DNA of 64,000 nucleotides. Origin: Gnetum montanum (Eukaryota > Streptophyta > Gnetopsida > Gnetales > Gnetaceae). The position numbers and the translations under genes are program-made. The stretch spans positions 569,335-633,334 of the forward strand of contig MNCI01022583.1 in the NCBI GenBank assembly GCA_015680685.1, given 5' to 3'. Positions 1 to 11,327 of the stretch are shown here, in pieces. Every line of letters begins with the position of its first letter. The first letter of the stretch is position 1. The notes beneath the pieces are model-generated. The model worked only from the letters and a program-made list of their open reading frames with translations. It was not told the DNA's origin and made no database searches.

Positions 1-230
1 CGTTCACTCTAGGACTCCTACTGTGGGCACATGGGAAAAATTCTAACTCTGGAGTGATCAATCTGCCAGAGCTTTGCTACTTTTAGCTAGGATTGGGAAA
101 TAAGGGGAGTGCCACCTCTTATTTATAGATATGGTGGCGGACCGCGATATCGCGTACGCGATTTCGCAGGGAAAGACCCGATATCGCGGCGGCGGCGATA
201 TCGCGGCACAGTGCATGTCGTGTCTCATCA
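1..230 (-). repeat. LTR fragment, minus strand (5' part), cut by window edge
   Basis: Read on the minus strand this starts TGATGAGAC at 230, the LTR start seen in elements A and D. It then has palindromes, a TATA box (CTATAAATAAG, around 119-129) and a stretch resembling the transcript start of the other LTRs: AGCTCT-GCAG, GTTAGAATTTTT, then GCCCACAGTAGGAGTC near position 15-35. It is therefore the U3-R part of a Ty3/gypsy LTR in the opposite orientation to the other elements. The rest of its element lies left of the window. Confidence 0.7.
143..206. repeat. CGCGATATCGCG palindrome cluster in LTR U3
   Basis: A GC- and CpG-rich island in AT-rich DNA. CGCGATATCGCG is a perfect 12-bp palindrome at 143-154 and CGCGTACGCG another at 151-160. 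CGATATCG recurs at about 179-186 and 196-203. The cluster lies just upstream of the minus-strand TATA box of the LTR that contains it. Confidence 0.75.
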
Positions 231-690
231 CCCTTTATTTACTATCCCTATTATTAAACGCAGAATGAGTACAACTTAATCATGAGCATTTAAGTGTGAC
301 TACTTGGTATCCCAGTAGTGTACCTAGGACATGCGCTTGGTAATCCCAGTAGTAGTACACGAGGTCCAAGATGTGTACGGATGATTAAGGAAAAATGCTC
401 ATTGCACTTAGGCTAGCTTAGATTCTCTTCTCCCATTCCCTCTTAGCTTAATCAAAATTATTTTCCATTGTCTCTAGGAGTAGCACTAGTTTAGGACCAC
501 ATCATACACCTCACTGTAGACTAAACCATACGTGACAAAGCAAATACTAGTCTAGGTGGGAAGACAAGGAACTGCGATCAACGTGTAACTATCTAGATAC
601 CACAACTAGCCCGTCTGCGGAGTTCTACTAGATCATGCGTGAACGCTTGTATTCGTATGGTTGAGTGTAGGGGTACCTCGCCAATCATCA
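231..690 (+). repeat. LTR fragment, plus strand (3' part)
   Basis: This holds the R-U5 features of the other LTRs in the window. There are two copies of the TTGGTATCCCAGTAG type motif (about 305 and 340), GATGTGTACGG, CTAAACCATACGTGAC, GGTGGGAAGACAA, GATCATGCGTGAACGCTTG and the terminal GGGGTACCTCGCCAATCATCA, which ends at 690. No primer site follows, so it is a solo or truncated LTR. The minus-strand LTR abuts it at 230/231. Confidence 0.7.
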
Positions 691-715
691 TATAGCTAGA
701 TTCCAAGATATATAG

Positions 716-760
716 TCAAATTAGAACTTTATAACGTAGCATTATAAAGTTCTAATTTGA
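716..760. repeat. perfect 19-bp inverted repeat (hairpin)
   Basis: The left arm 716-734 and right arm 742-760 are exact reverse complements, separated by the 7-nt loop CGTAGCA. About 9 more bases outward pair imperfectly (7 of 9). The rest of 691-1080 shows nothing recognisable. Confidence 0.85.
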
Positions 761-1339
761 TTATGTATCTATATTTCAAATATTTCAGATTCCACCAACC
801 TATAGTCCATTTTCTAACTTCCGTGCCTTCAAGTCACATGTATACCTCAGAAAGATGAATGCTCTCCCCGTTTGCCAAAAGGATCAAAATGTATGTACAC
901 TCTACCGGAGGTATATGTTAATAATTGCTTTAAATTTCTTCTTCCAAATTAGTGGCAAAGCTTATAGCTTATAAACTTGACGGTAGTGGCACGTGTTAGA
1001 AAAGTTAAATAACACATATCTAACTGCACTAAGTTAGTGAATAATTTAATATCGTTAGCCTTATCATAGAAGAGCATTCATAGAGATTTTGACTGTATTA
1101 TTACACCACTTCCAAAGGTTCACCAAACTCAAGTTAAAAAACCAAATAACATCTTCTTTTTGGAAAGAGCCAAATTTCATGCAAATTATATCAAAATTTT
1201 TGAAGTGCCTTCTGCTAAAAAACGATAACTTCATGCACACATCTCTTAACTTTGAATGGATGCTAGACCTTCTATAGAATTCTTTATGATTCTCAAAGGT
1301 GATCCAACACCCTTTTCAAATATGAAAAATTGTAGAAGA

Positions 1340-3320
1340 AGGACAATACATTACCAACATGGATGTGATCTTAAACAAACATGTACATTTTTACTTCAAT
1401 CTTTTCCAAGGAGAAGAGTTTAATAATATATATTTACAAGACATTGTTAAATTGATTCAACCTATGAATATAAATATGATGCCTCACTATAAATGTCTCT
1501 CCATGAAGGAACTCTGTATAGCTTTAAAACAACTTAACAATGATAGGGCTCCAAGTCCTAATGGTATTTTGACAAAATTTTACCATCATTTCTTAGGATG
1601 GATTAAAGATGATTTCTCTGCTCACAAAGCAGTTGTTAATATTGGTTCAAAGGGTCCTTGACTTAATAAAGGCCTCATTAAAGTTATTCTAAAGGTTTGG
1701 GATCTTTGTAATATTAGAAATTAACATCCTATTGCTTTATTTTCAACATTGTATAAGATCTTCATCAAGGTAGTTATAAATAGGCTTCATTCTTATTGTT
1801 TAAGATTTTTAATCTTGAATAATGAGGCTTCATTCCAAGTCATTCTATCTTAGATAATATTGTCATTGCTATAGAAGGAATGTAATGGGCTATTTACAAT
1901 CACCAAAACTATTGGTTTGCTAAGCTTGAATTTGCCAAGTCTTATTATAAAACTAGTTGGAAGTATCTCCATACCATCCTTTCTAAACTTTTCATTGGCT
2001 CTCACTAAAGTAATTGTGTTGGAATGTTGTTGGTTGATGCCTTAGCCAAAGTCTCCATTGAAGATAGCTATTTTAAGAGAATTTCCTTGGGTTACTCTAT
2101 ATATCAAGGTTGTCCTTTAGCTCCCAACATCTTTTATCATTACACCTTTATAAATAGCTTTGCTATTTAATGATTCTCTTCATAAAGGAGAAATAGAGGG
2201 AGTGCAGTTACTTGGCTAGACCAAGCAACTCATCCTTAGTCAATATGTAAATAACATATTTCTTTTACAATGAGGTGTTAGCCTAGTGTTAAATGTCTTG
2301 GCTTAGAACCCCAAGTTGCAGGTTCAATTCTACTAGGTAGCATTGAGTTATAAATTAAAAATAAAAAAATTCATAAAAGGAATTCTAAAATTGATTTGAT
2401 AGAGCCAAGGCATCTTAGTGGACTTAAGTAAAAATTTTAGTTTCAATTTTAATTTCACTTAGATATAGTGGGACTTCTATATCAAAAGCTAATTTTCTTC
2501 TCAACAACTATTTTGTCATTGTAGGAAGCAAGATGAATTGGGATAAATGTACAAGTATTATGCCTTGTTATCTTGTTGAGAATAGGTTGCCACAAGCCCC
2601 TTGGATTGGTCTAATAATCCCTTCAAAATTCTAGACATCCCCATATGCATTGCAATATTAGCTACTAAACTTTGGTCCCATGTGCTTGCTAAAGTTCATC
2701 AAAAAATTATTAAATGAACCCCCTTCCATCCTCTCTATATCAAGCAAATTAGTAGTAGTTAAGAATACTCTCTCTTCCATCCATGTGTACTTTTCAACAC
2801 TTCTAATTCCTTCCATAGTTGTAAAAAATTTCCAATCTATTCTTAATAAGTTTCTATGGGGCAATGACAATGAACATAAAGGTTTTTACCGGATGGTTTG
2901 GGACTATTGTGCAACCCCAAAAGATTTAAGAGGACTTGATTTGCTCAACCTTATTTACCATCATTGGTAGATTTTAATTTAACATAGGATGCAACATATT
3001 AAAGCTGCTTCACACCAAAGGAGGCAAGTTGACTATTGGTCCACTTGGTTCTTTTCTTTTATACATGCTTGGTGTTCAAGATCATTGTTTCTACAAGCCC
3101 TGTAGAGAGCTTGGAGAAAAATCAAACATTTGGTGTCTTGGAACCTACATGGTTCATCACATTCTATTTTAGAGAGGATATATATTTGGTGGACTTCTAC
3201 ATTGGCACTACTAATGCACCTCTTAAAATAGTTTTTGGACTAAGATTATTATTACAATTGATCAAGTTGGACTATATTCATTGCAGTGATATTTTTTAGC
3301 CCACTATTTTTGGAGATAAT
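1340..3320 (+). pseudogene. L1-type LINE reverse transcriptase remnant
   Basis: A degenerate non-LTR reverse transcriptase, spread over frames with stops. In order: an N-terminal RT region with the RAPSPNG version of the L1 KAPGPDG motif and FYHHF (1500-1600); the NxxPIALFSTLYKI block (1715-1760); GYSIYQGCPLAPNIF matching the L1 QGCPLSP block (about 2092-2135); and YVNNIFLL where the catalytic YADD should be (about 2243-2268). After a SINE-like insertion come MNWDK (about 2532) and the thumb and post-RT region with LVVVKNTLSSIHVYF and ILNKFLWG (2750-2865). The dead YADD and many stops mean it is inactive. No endonuclease domain, poly-A tail or target duplication was found. Confidence 0.8.
2270..2345 (+). 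repeat. tRNA-derived SINE-like insertion inside the LINE
   Basis: A tRNA-like profile: D-arm/A-box TTAGCCTAGTGTTAAATG, an anticodon-arm-like CTTGGCTTAGAACCCCAAG, and T-arm/B-box GGTTCAATTC followed by TACTAGG. It interrupts the LINE right after the degraded YADD box, and LINE coding resumes near 2490. The insert is thus probably about 200 bp with this tRNA-like head. No acceptor stem or CCA is visible, so it is not a tRNA gene. Confidence 0.55.
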
Positions 3321-3850
3321 TTCATTATTCAATTTCTTGAGTATATTCCAATGTGAACCTCACAACCTAAACCCCTTGAACTCAAGTGATATGATTATTG
3401 GTGGTAGCTAGATAACTCAAACTAAAAGTATCTAACATAAGTAAGCAATTAAGTAAATAGACGATGACAAAATCTAAAGGATTTAGAACATCAAGCTTTT
3501 TGACAATCAAAATTTTTTTCTTGATCTTGGCTTTATAATGGCTTCCACAACACACTTCTGGCACCTCTCAACTTGGTTCTTTTTGCAATAATATTGGCAA
3601 TCCCATCCACTTTATGCTCCAATTTACTAATGCACAAAGATTATGGAGTTATATTTTTCAAATGCTATAGTTCATATACAATTTGATTATAGGTTTAGTT
3701 TAAGATTATATAACACATAACTACTTAACCCACTTTTTATTAGTTAGTAACAAAATCATATTGACATATTTTTTAAGCAAGCATAGAACCCAACTATAAT
3801 TGTCCAAACTATCATTCTCATTGTTGTTCTCTCACTTTAAAGGTTGCTAT
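3321..3850. other. AT-rich intergenic sequence, nothing recognised
   Basis: AT-rich with only short chance ORFs. No protein similarity, LTR motif or RNA gene is visible. Confidence 0.5.
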
Positions 3851-4375
3851 CTTTTATGATTCCCTAGACATAATAAAAATTTCCAATTTACAATTTTGAG
3901 TTAAATTTGAAAATCATCAAAATTTCTCCAACTTACAATCAGAGAAAAGCCGAACCTTTTGGACCTAGCCTTTACAGACTATCAATCAGAATAATTATTT
4001 TTAATCGTTTGTGTGGTAATTTGTAATTTCCTCATTGTTAGAGAAGTTACATCCACTCATGATAATATCTTCCCTTTTTTATGATTCTCTAGACATAATA
4101 AAAATTTCGGATTTACAATATTGAGTTAAATTTGAAAATCATCAAAATTTCTCCAACTTACAATCAGAGAAAAGCCAAACCTTCTGGACCCAGCCTTTAT
4201 AGGAAACAGACTCTCAAGTCAGAATAATTATTTAAAAGCCAAACCTTTTGGACCCAGCCTTTACACGAAACAGACTGTAAGCTACAATAATTATTTTTAT
4301 TTTTAATCGTTTGTGTGGTAATTTGTAATGTCCTCATTGTTAGAGAAGTTACATCCACTCATGATAATATCTTCC
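3851..4375. repeat. tandem direct duplication of about 220 bp, with a third partial copy
   Basis: Copy 1 (about 3851-4075) and copy 2 (about 4076-4375) share TATGATTC(C/T)CTAGACATAATAA, CAAAATTTCTCCAACTTAC, CAGAGAAAAGCC, CGTTTGTGTGGTAATTTG and CCACTCATGATAATATC in the same order. Inside copy 2 the AAGCCAAACCTT-TGGACCCAGCC block is repeated again (about 4172-4200 and 4237-4262), so part of the unit is present three times. Confidence 0.8.
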
Positions 4376-4685
4376 CTCGAAGAGAAATGTCTGTTGGATA
4401 ATAATTTTAATTTTGGCAGCGACCAATGCTTTGAAATTTGAATTGAATCTTTCGTTATAATATTACGAGACAATTCTAGAGAGAAACAGAAAAGTACTGC
4501 AAGTGGATTTGGCAATCATAGCAATCATAGCAAAAGTGGGTCTAGGATACTGGATCTGGTAACGGGCTCCCACAGATTCACCACTAACCAAAAGCCGCAA
4601 TGGCAGAGAATAGATCAGAATCAACTTTGACACAATCTAAGGTGGGATGGGATTCAAACGTCAAGAAAAAAACAAAATTTACCTT

Positions 4686-4759
4686 AAACTATGATGTTAG
4701 AGTGGCAAAGTGGACCTCCCCAAAACTATGATGTTAGAGTGGCAAAGTGGACCTCCACA
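4686..4759. repeat. 37-bp tandem repeat, two copies
   Basis: The unit starting AAACTATGATGTTAGAGTGG occurs at 4686-4722 and again at 4723-4759, differing only at the end. Confidence 0.85.
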
Positions 4760-5873
4760 TTCTGGGGATGGGGATGTCGGACCCCGAAAAAAAGTTCGAT
4801 TGATATTAACCGTGTATCGTGTATCAGTTACAGTAACCTGAACAGTCTGAACGTGTGACTGCGAATATGTCCGCAAAGTGAATCATGACAGTAACATTGC
4901 TTGGCAGACCGTGAGAAACCGCCACATTATTATTATTATTAAAAGCGCCTTTGCCACATTAAAGAGGAAGTGGACAAGGCATGTGATGGCGATTAAAGGC
5001 TTTCCGGGCTCCTGGGCCATGGATCGATCGTCGAAGTCTAGAAGACAACAGGGTTTGCCTGTATTTTCATTTTCTTTTTATTGTTGTTTTTGTCGTTTTG
5101 GTTTTTCCTGAACAAGTGGTGGGATCCCAACAAAAACAAATTTCCAGATTTCTCAATTTATAGCCGAAATCGACTGCTGGTCCGTTTTCTTTTTTGCAAT
5201 GATGGTTGCTGATTTGTTGGGTTGTGTTTAAAGCTGACGACATTTTGCGTACTTTGGCCCCAACGCAGAAGAAGTGGAACGAAAAAAACTTTTATTCACG
5301 CGCTATTCTTGCAAGAAAAAGCATGGATCATTCAAAGGCAGATTCCGGTGAACGGCTGAAATGGTAAGGTTGGCAGTAAATTGCTTGTCTGCAACCATAA
5401 AAACACGGAAGCTGACAGTCACAGGATCGGGTGCACTACACCACGTAGCCATTAATGGAAAAACCATTTTCAGACACCTCAAAAATTTTCGGTTTCTGGG
5501 GATGGTAAGCAAAGATTCCAAGACTTGTCCGCTGGGGATTTGACAATTGAGAAATCCAGGTGGAAGACAGCCGTTCACTATTACAAAATACCGGATCCCG
5601 CCGAAACCTTGGATGAAGCAACGTGGTTCACGTTATTTCTGTGTAGATTAAAACATTTATTTTTCTTCCAACGATCCTGAAACGCTGGCAAATTATGGTT
5701 CAGTCTTTTGGAAAAAACTTGGCTTCAATAAATTTCTGTTGGCTTCCCTCTTTTTTGACCGCAACTGGACCCAGAAGTGCTATAATAATAATCATTATAA
5801 TTAGAAGAAGCCCACAGCATAGCTCCTCCAACAGATTTCAGACACCAGTCTCAAGACCTGTGAAGGTGCAGAC
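4760..5873 (+). promoter_or_regulatory. upstream region of the FPS-like gene
   Basis: Less AT-rich than the flanking repeats and without a convincing ORF. It contains a short ATT microsatellite (about 4926-4940), two ACGT-core elements (AACGTGG and CACGTT, about 5620-5634) and a TATAATAATAATCATTATAATT stretch near 5779-5801. The latter could serve as an AT-rich core promoter about 75 bp before the start codon. The ORFs here show no protein similarity. Promoter function is inference from position. Confidence 0.35.
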
Positions 5874-8800
5874 ATGGCTTCCACTGATCTTATCAGCAGT
5901 TTCGGGAACCTGTCACTGGCCTCCAAGGGTGCCTCCAGTGGTGCCATCAGCACTTACGAGTTCATGAACGTGTACAACTTGTTGAAAGATGATATCTTGA
6001 CGGATTCTGTCATGGAATACATGGATGAAGATCGACAGTGGGTTGAGGAGGTATAATCATTTGTTTCAGCGATAAATGAATCTTTTAAGCAAAATCCGTT
6101 CAAGTATTGTCATATTATTGGTGAACTGTGAATCATTTTCTTGTCCTGTGGTAGCATTTAATACAATTTATATGGAACTTTGTCGAACCAGATTTAGATA
6201 GTTAGGACTTCAGAACAAATTGACTCGAGCTAATTGATTAATTAGGCTTCCACCATGTTTTTAGAACGGCAAAGATCCATGTGCAGTGTCACCTTTTCCT
6301 GCTTCTGGCCCATTTCTCTTCCAAAGATGGTTTAAGAACAATGATGTTTCTGTGATGAGAATCCATAAATTGACAATCTGTCTTATGTTCGGTTTGTTAG
6401 CTGTTTCTTCGTTTTTTCAAAAATCATGATCTCCTTCCGAAAGGCAGGCACATCAATTGTGGATGGCATGTTACATAAGTGGAATGGATCCTTCCAGAGA
6501 AATGGCTCATTAGAAATGCCTAGATCTCTCTGTGAAAAGTGTGAAATGAAGACATCAGTTTTTACTTTTAGAGTTGAAAAAATAAAGCAGCAAAAGTTGT
6601 GTAACTGGCCTTCTTATATTCCTAGCTTTCAAGAACTTTGTACTAATTTCGTTACTTTTCTTCTGCAGAGGTTGTGCATGCTTTTATAGTAGAATTTGTT
6701 GGTGCTAATTTAGAGAGAGAACAGAAATAATGCTTAGCTGAAAGAGATCAGTAAAGAACTTTTTTTAAAAAATTAGTTTGTGCGTGAGATTATTTGATGA
6801 TGCCCTGTTTTAAAAATAGTATTTTATTGTGTAACATCTGATTATTCTCTCTATTGTTAGCAGTTTTCTTATTCTGTATCTGATGCGTTTCTTGGTTTCT
6901 CTGTTTTGAAAATATAATCCAAAAAAGATGCTGGACTACAATGTACGCGATGGTGAGTTTCAGTTTTCTGTTTATTGACTCAGTACATAGGGTGCAATAG
7001 AGATTCATGTTTAGTTTAGCATAGAAGCATGATATTGACAAACTGTTTTAAATGAATAGTTTTGAGTAGGTTGAGCTACTCAACCTAGGAGTTGTGAAGT
7101 CAGATATGTTGACATCTTTAACTTGCTTATTTATTTATTATTTGGCAGGAAAGATCAGCAGAGTAGTTTCTGTAATCGATAGTTACAGATTTCTTGTTGC
7201 AGGAAGAGACTTATCAGAGGATGAATTCTTCCAGGCAGCTGTTCTCGAGTGGTGTATTGAATGGGTATACATTGTTATATAAATGGACGCTTAATCTTTA
7301 ATTTTCCCAATAAAATAAGCTGGCTGCATTTTCAAGGCTGTCTTTGAGCAAACAATTGCTGATTTATATTTATGATATTCGTTTGGTAGTTGCTGGTATC
7401 TTTTCGACTTCTCCATGATATTGTGGATGATACACAGACAAGGTGTGGGAAATCTTGTTGGTTCAAATTGCCAAAGGTGTGCCTTGTGCAGTTTTATTTT
7501 CTAGCAGTTTATGAATTTTATGCATTTTGAATATTTTGTGGCAGTTTATTTATGCGATACATTCATTGGTTTTTCTTTCCTACAAATTTGTAAATACTTT
7601 GCTCGGTAGTTGTTTGAGTCAACTTCTAAGCTCATTAGAAATCAAACATGAGCAGTTTATCTGCCTGATTTATTCGAATTGTTTTAATATGTAACCTGAT
7701 CTAAGCTACAAATGTATGAAGCTAACTGAAACAAATAAATATTAAAGATTTATGGAATCAGAGAATACATTAAACTAACCTTCAAAAATGGTTTTGCATT
7801 TTCTTGTAAACTAGCAATGTAACAGAAAGAATCCAAATTAGGTTACTCTTGTTATTCCATCAATTTAATAAAACTAACATTAATGTTACAGAAAAACTCT
7901 ATAAATTGTATTTGTTAGAATACGATGTTATACTTCACGGATGCCTTGCTTTTCTATATTCTCATATGATTGATGGACCCTTCATGTTGTTCAACCTGAA
8001 GCTCTAGTAAACATTTTATGTAAAATTTCTTATTGCAGGTTGGCAAGATTGCTATCAATGATGCAAATTTGCTTCGTAGCCACATTGGCAGGCTTCTAAA
8101 GAAGTATTTTCGCGCCAAACCTTTCTATATCAATCTCTTAGATCTGTTTAGTGAGGTAATTGAGTACACTCATATATGTTTGTGATGCATTCCAGACGCA
8201 AATTGAAAAAGTTTGATGTAGAAGTTAAAAATCCCTGATAACATCCCTGTCTGCAGGCTGATTTTCAAAAAACCTTTGGATCAATGCTTTATATGATCAC
8301 CACCAATGATGGTTCAAGAGACTTCACAAATTTTAAAATGCCAGTGTATGTAGAGTGTGCACGAGTTCTAGTAGTTGGTGTTATACAAAGCATTTTATCA
8401 AAATACAAAAATCATTCTGGAACATATTTAATGGGGAGTCTCTGCCCTTATCCAAGGGAGTTCAAGAAGCATCCATCTCAAACATGTGTTATAATGTTAA
8501 TTATAAATATCAATTTAAAATCCTTGAAATATGCTATGCTATAATAGGTTTCTTTTGCTTGTAGGTATCTACAGATTGTTCAAAACAAAACAGCTTATAG
8601 CTTCTTTTACCTCCCGGTAAGTTATTCGCCATCTTATATTGGAATATTGCAGTGTTTATTTTGTGCAATGCTAATTTTATTTGAATGGGAACCTGCAGAT
8701 ATTTCATATCGTGACCTGGTGACATGGCACACCAAAATTTAGTGTCTCTCTAACAATATTTATAGCACAAACTATAAAATGACAAACTGGTACATGAAAC

Positions 8801-11327
8801 CATTGTGTAGTATGTGCTCACACACAGTGGCAAAAAATAATACTGGTACCAGTGATTTTTCTCAGCTGGTAGAATATTCTTGGTTCTTTTAATAGAATGA
8901 TTGTATAAAATGTACTGAACATGTCACATCCAAGGCAAAAATTTAATCTATGTGGGGTCAGTGCTCTGTTCAACTACACCACATCTGTTTGTCAGAAGCT
9001 CCACCATTATCAATGCACAATTTATCTGTTTAATTACATGCCTTATTGACTTTACTCTTTCTTTAATTTCCTTTCATTCGAATTAAATAATAACTTTGCA
9101 GAAAAGCTACCCTTGGCCCTTTGAGCAGAAAACTAAGTTTCTTGCAATCCTCAACTTCATCTTCTGTTCTACTGTTGCAACCTCTGTACTTGGCTAATTC
9201 GCACGTAGGCATTGAACCAGTTTGTTGCATTCATAATCCATTTCAACATACACAATTCTGCCATCGTCATATTATTTGTTCTTATTTCTTTTTAAGAAAC
9301 CAACATTCTGAACCTTACAGCATTGCTTTTTAATGGTTAAAAATTTTTCAACTCTGTTTCCATCTCCTCCAACTTGAGTTGATTCTGTTTGCGAAATCAT
9401 TGATGTCTTATTTCCGATTTGACAATTGTCACTTCATTACACGAATTTTAATGTTCAGGCTGGTATTCACATAATGTATGTGTTCATCCCTGTGATAATT
9501 TACTTGAACGTCATGCTTACAAAGTTAACAAGAAGAATTTTAAATTCCTCTTATAAGCATCTATGTTAACTGATTGTGTTTGTTGTAACATGAACTATGA
9601 CCTTGAAGGTTGCATGTGCCCTATTGTTAGCTGGGAGGAGTGTAGAAGTTCACACGGGAATTAAAGATGTTCTACTAAAGATGGGAACTTACTTTCAAAT
9701 TCAGGTGAATGTCACCTACTTTTATTATCATAGCAGTTAAAATTCACATTTTTCATTTTTTCTAATTCTTTCTCTCATTTATAGGATGATTATATGGAGT
9801 ACTTTGGTGACTCAAAGCAACTGGTAAAGCTATTATTCATGTGCTAGAGAACGTATAAGTTGCCAATATTGTCATTTTCAAAACTCAATTGTTATTTGAT
9901 ACAGTAATCAGCATCAAACTGATCTGTGCCTAATTGTTAATTTAGATTAAAAGTATTCAAAGATCATTTTTAATGGCTGTTTTCTTGGAAATATCAATAA
10001 GGATATCATGTTTTTAATTCATATGAAAAGCTTTGAAAAGTTAAGGCAGGCTAAACTATGATCTAACTTCTTTCTAAGCAATAGGTTTTCTTTAGCTGTC
10101 TAAGTAGCAGTGATGGATGACTTACGGTCAATGATGCATCGTTGGTCTGTTTCACCTTTCATTTTTATGTGAGTGAATGGCTCTTGATATTGGGAGTTTG
10201 TTCTTCCTGTTGCAGACTGAAAGTAATGAAGAAAAGTGTTCTTGGTTGGCAGTGCAAGCCTTAGAGCGAGCAAATGATACCCAAGTTAAATGTCTGCAAG
10301 TAAGAAAATTCAATAACTTGTTTTTATTCCTCATTTGTTAGAAATCTTTCCCACTACAAAATGCACCGTGCACAGTAAGATGCTTCTATTCAAGGGACTA
10401 AATTGGGGTACAATGGTAATAACTCTGAATTATGCATGCTTTTGTAAAACCACTACTAAAATGCTTCAAAAGTTTCTAAATGCTTCAAAAGTTTCTAAAA
10501 CCACTACAATGGTACAAATTGTTCCATATTTATGTATAGGTTAGGTTACAAGTGTTTTTTTAACCCTAGCTTTTAACATTGCTATGCGTTCTAAATGCAC
10601 ATATTTTTCTGGCTAACAAATGGCAGCTATTTTTGCAGTCCAATTATGGAAAGACGGATCCTGATTGTGTCTCTGAACTCAAGACCATGTACAAAGAGCT
10701 TCAATTGCAGGTCTGTAATTTTATCCTGTCACCAATTTCATAGAAGTCCAAAGTATTTGCATTTTGCATTTTTAAGAATTTAAACTGTTTTTTTTTTAAT
10801 TTATCAATGTATTGTCTCCAAAGGAAAATAAATTAATCATATAGGTAACCACATCAGCAAGTATTTTACTGTAAGACCGCTGACGCCCCTAATTAATTTA
10901 GGTATACTCTCATAGTTGAATTGCATCCTCGCATATTTCTTCAAATGAGGAGGGCTTAATGAATTTACTCCACACTACCCAAAGGGGAAAAAAACGAAGA
11001 GAAACAAAAGAAGTATCTAGAAATTATTGTAACGATTTTGAAACACTAAGTCGTATTAAGCAGTGAAATTTCATACCTGAAAATTTCATCGTGTTGGGTT
11101 TCGCAGGACGTGTTTCAGGAGTATGAAAAGTCGAGCTACAACGAGATTCTCACACTGATCGAAAAGCAGCACAACGCTCAGATAAAGGTTCGACTAACAG
11201 AAACTTGAATTTTTTTACTTTAAATTAATAATTTCAACAGTAGAATAGGATTGTTCACTTATCCCACAAATTGCAGATGCTGTTGAAATCTATCCTGGAA
11301 AAGACTTACATGTGGCGCAATCAGTGA
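5874..11327 (+). CDS. FPS: farnesyl diphosphate synthase-family protein, divergent active site (13 exons, 361 aa)
   Basis: FPS enzymes condense IPP with DMAPP and GPP to make FPP for sterols and sesquiterpenes. Exons: 5874-6050, 6928-6952, 7149-7264, 7390-7476, 8039-8155, 8257-8345, 8565-8616, 9609-9704, 9785-9823, 10216-10299, 10639-10710, 11107-11187, 11277-11327. All introns are GT-AG, phases agree and the spliced frame is open. Family landmarks: RQWVEEMLDYNV (54-65), EWCIEW (101-106), [10 protein letters not shown] (128-137), [10 protein letters not shown] (142-151), [16 protein letters not shown] (212-227), [11 protein letters not shown] (246-256), KCSWL (273-277), NYGK (296-299). It resembles gymnosperm FPS most. 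Oddities: the first Asp-rich motif is HDIVD (115-119), not DDxxD; Ser110 lies five residues before it, where FPS has Tyr or Phe; RC (124-125) replaces RR; the second motif is DDYME (254-258); the loop 263-272 is about four residues short and lacks the G-K-x-G-T-D segment; and the tail ends TYMWRNQ, not basic. The N terminus is about 20 residues longer than usual and Ser/Ala-rich. ATG 5874 is the first in-frame start; a later Met31 is possible. It may be neofunctionalised or catalytically weak; substrate and product cannot be told from sequence. Confidence 0.9.
10461..10498. repeat. 19-bp tandem repeat in intron 10 of the FPS-like gene
   Basis: ATGCTTCAAAAGTTTCTAA occurs twice back to back (10461-10479 and 10480-10498), flanked on both sides by AAACCACTAC. 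Confidence 0.8.

Noticed and set aside
2270-2345. tRNA gene
   Set aside because: A- and B-box-like blocks are present but there is no acceptor stem pairing; better explained as a tRNA-derived SINE.
5303-5578. 91-codon minus-strand ORF upstream of the FPS-like gene
   Set aside because: No recognised similarity, overlaps other short ORFs on both strands, and lies where the promoter should be.
5874-11327. FPS-like gene as a processed or dead pseudogene
   Set aside because: It keeps 12 GT-AG introns with consistent phases and has no stop or frameshift in 361 codons.
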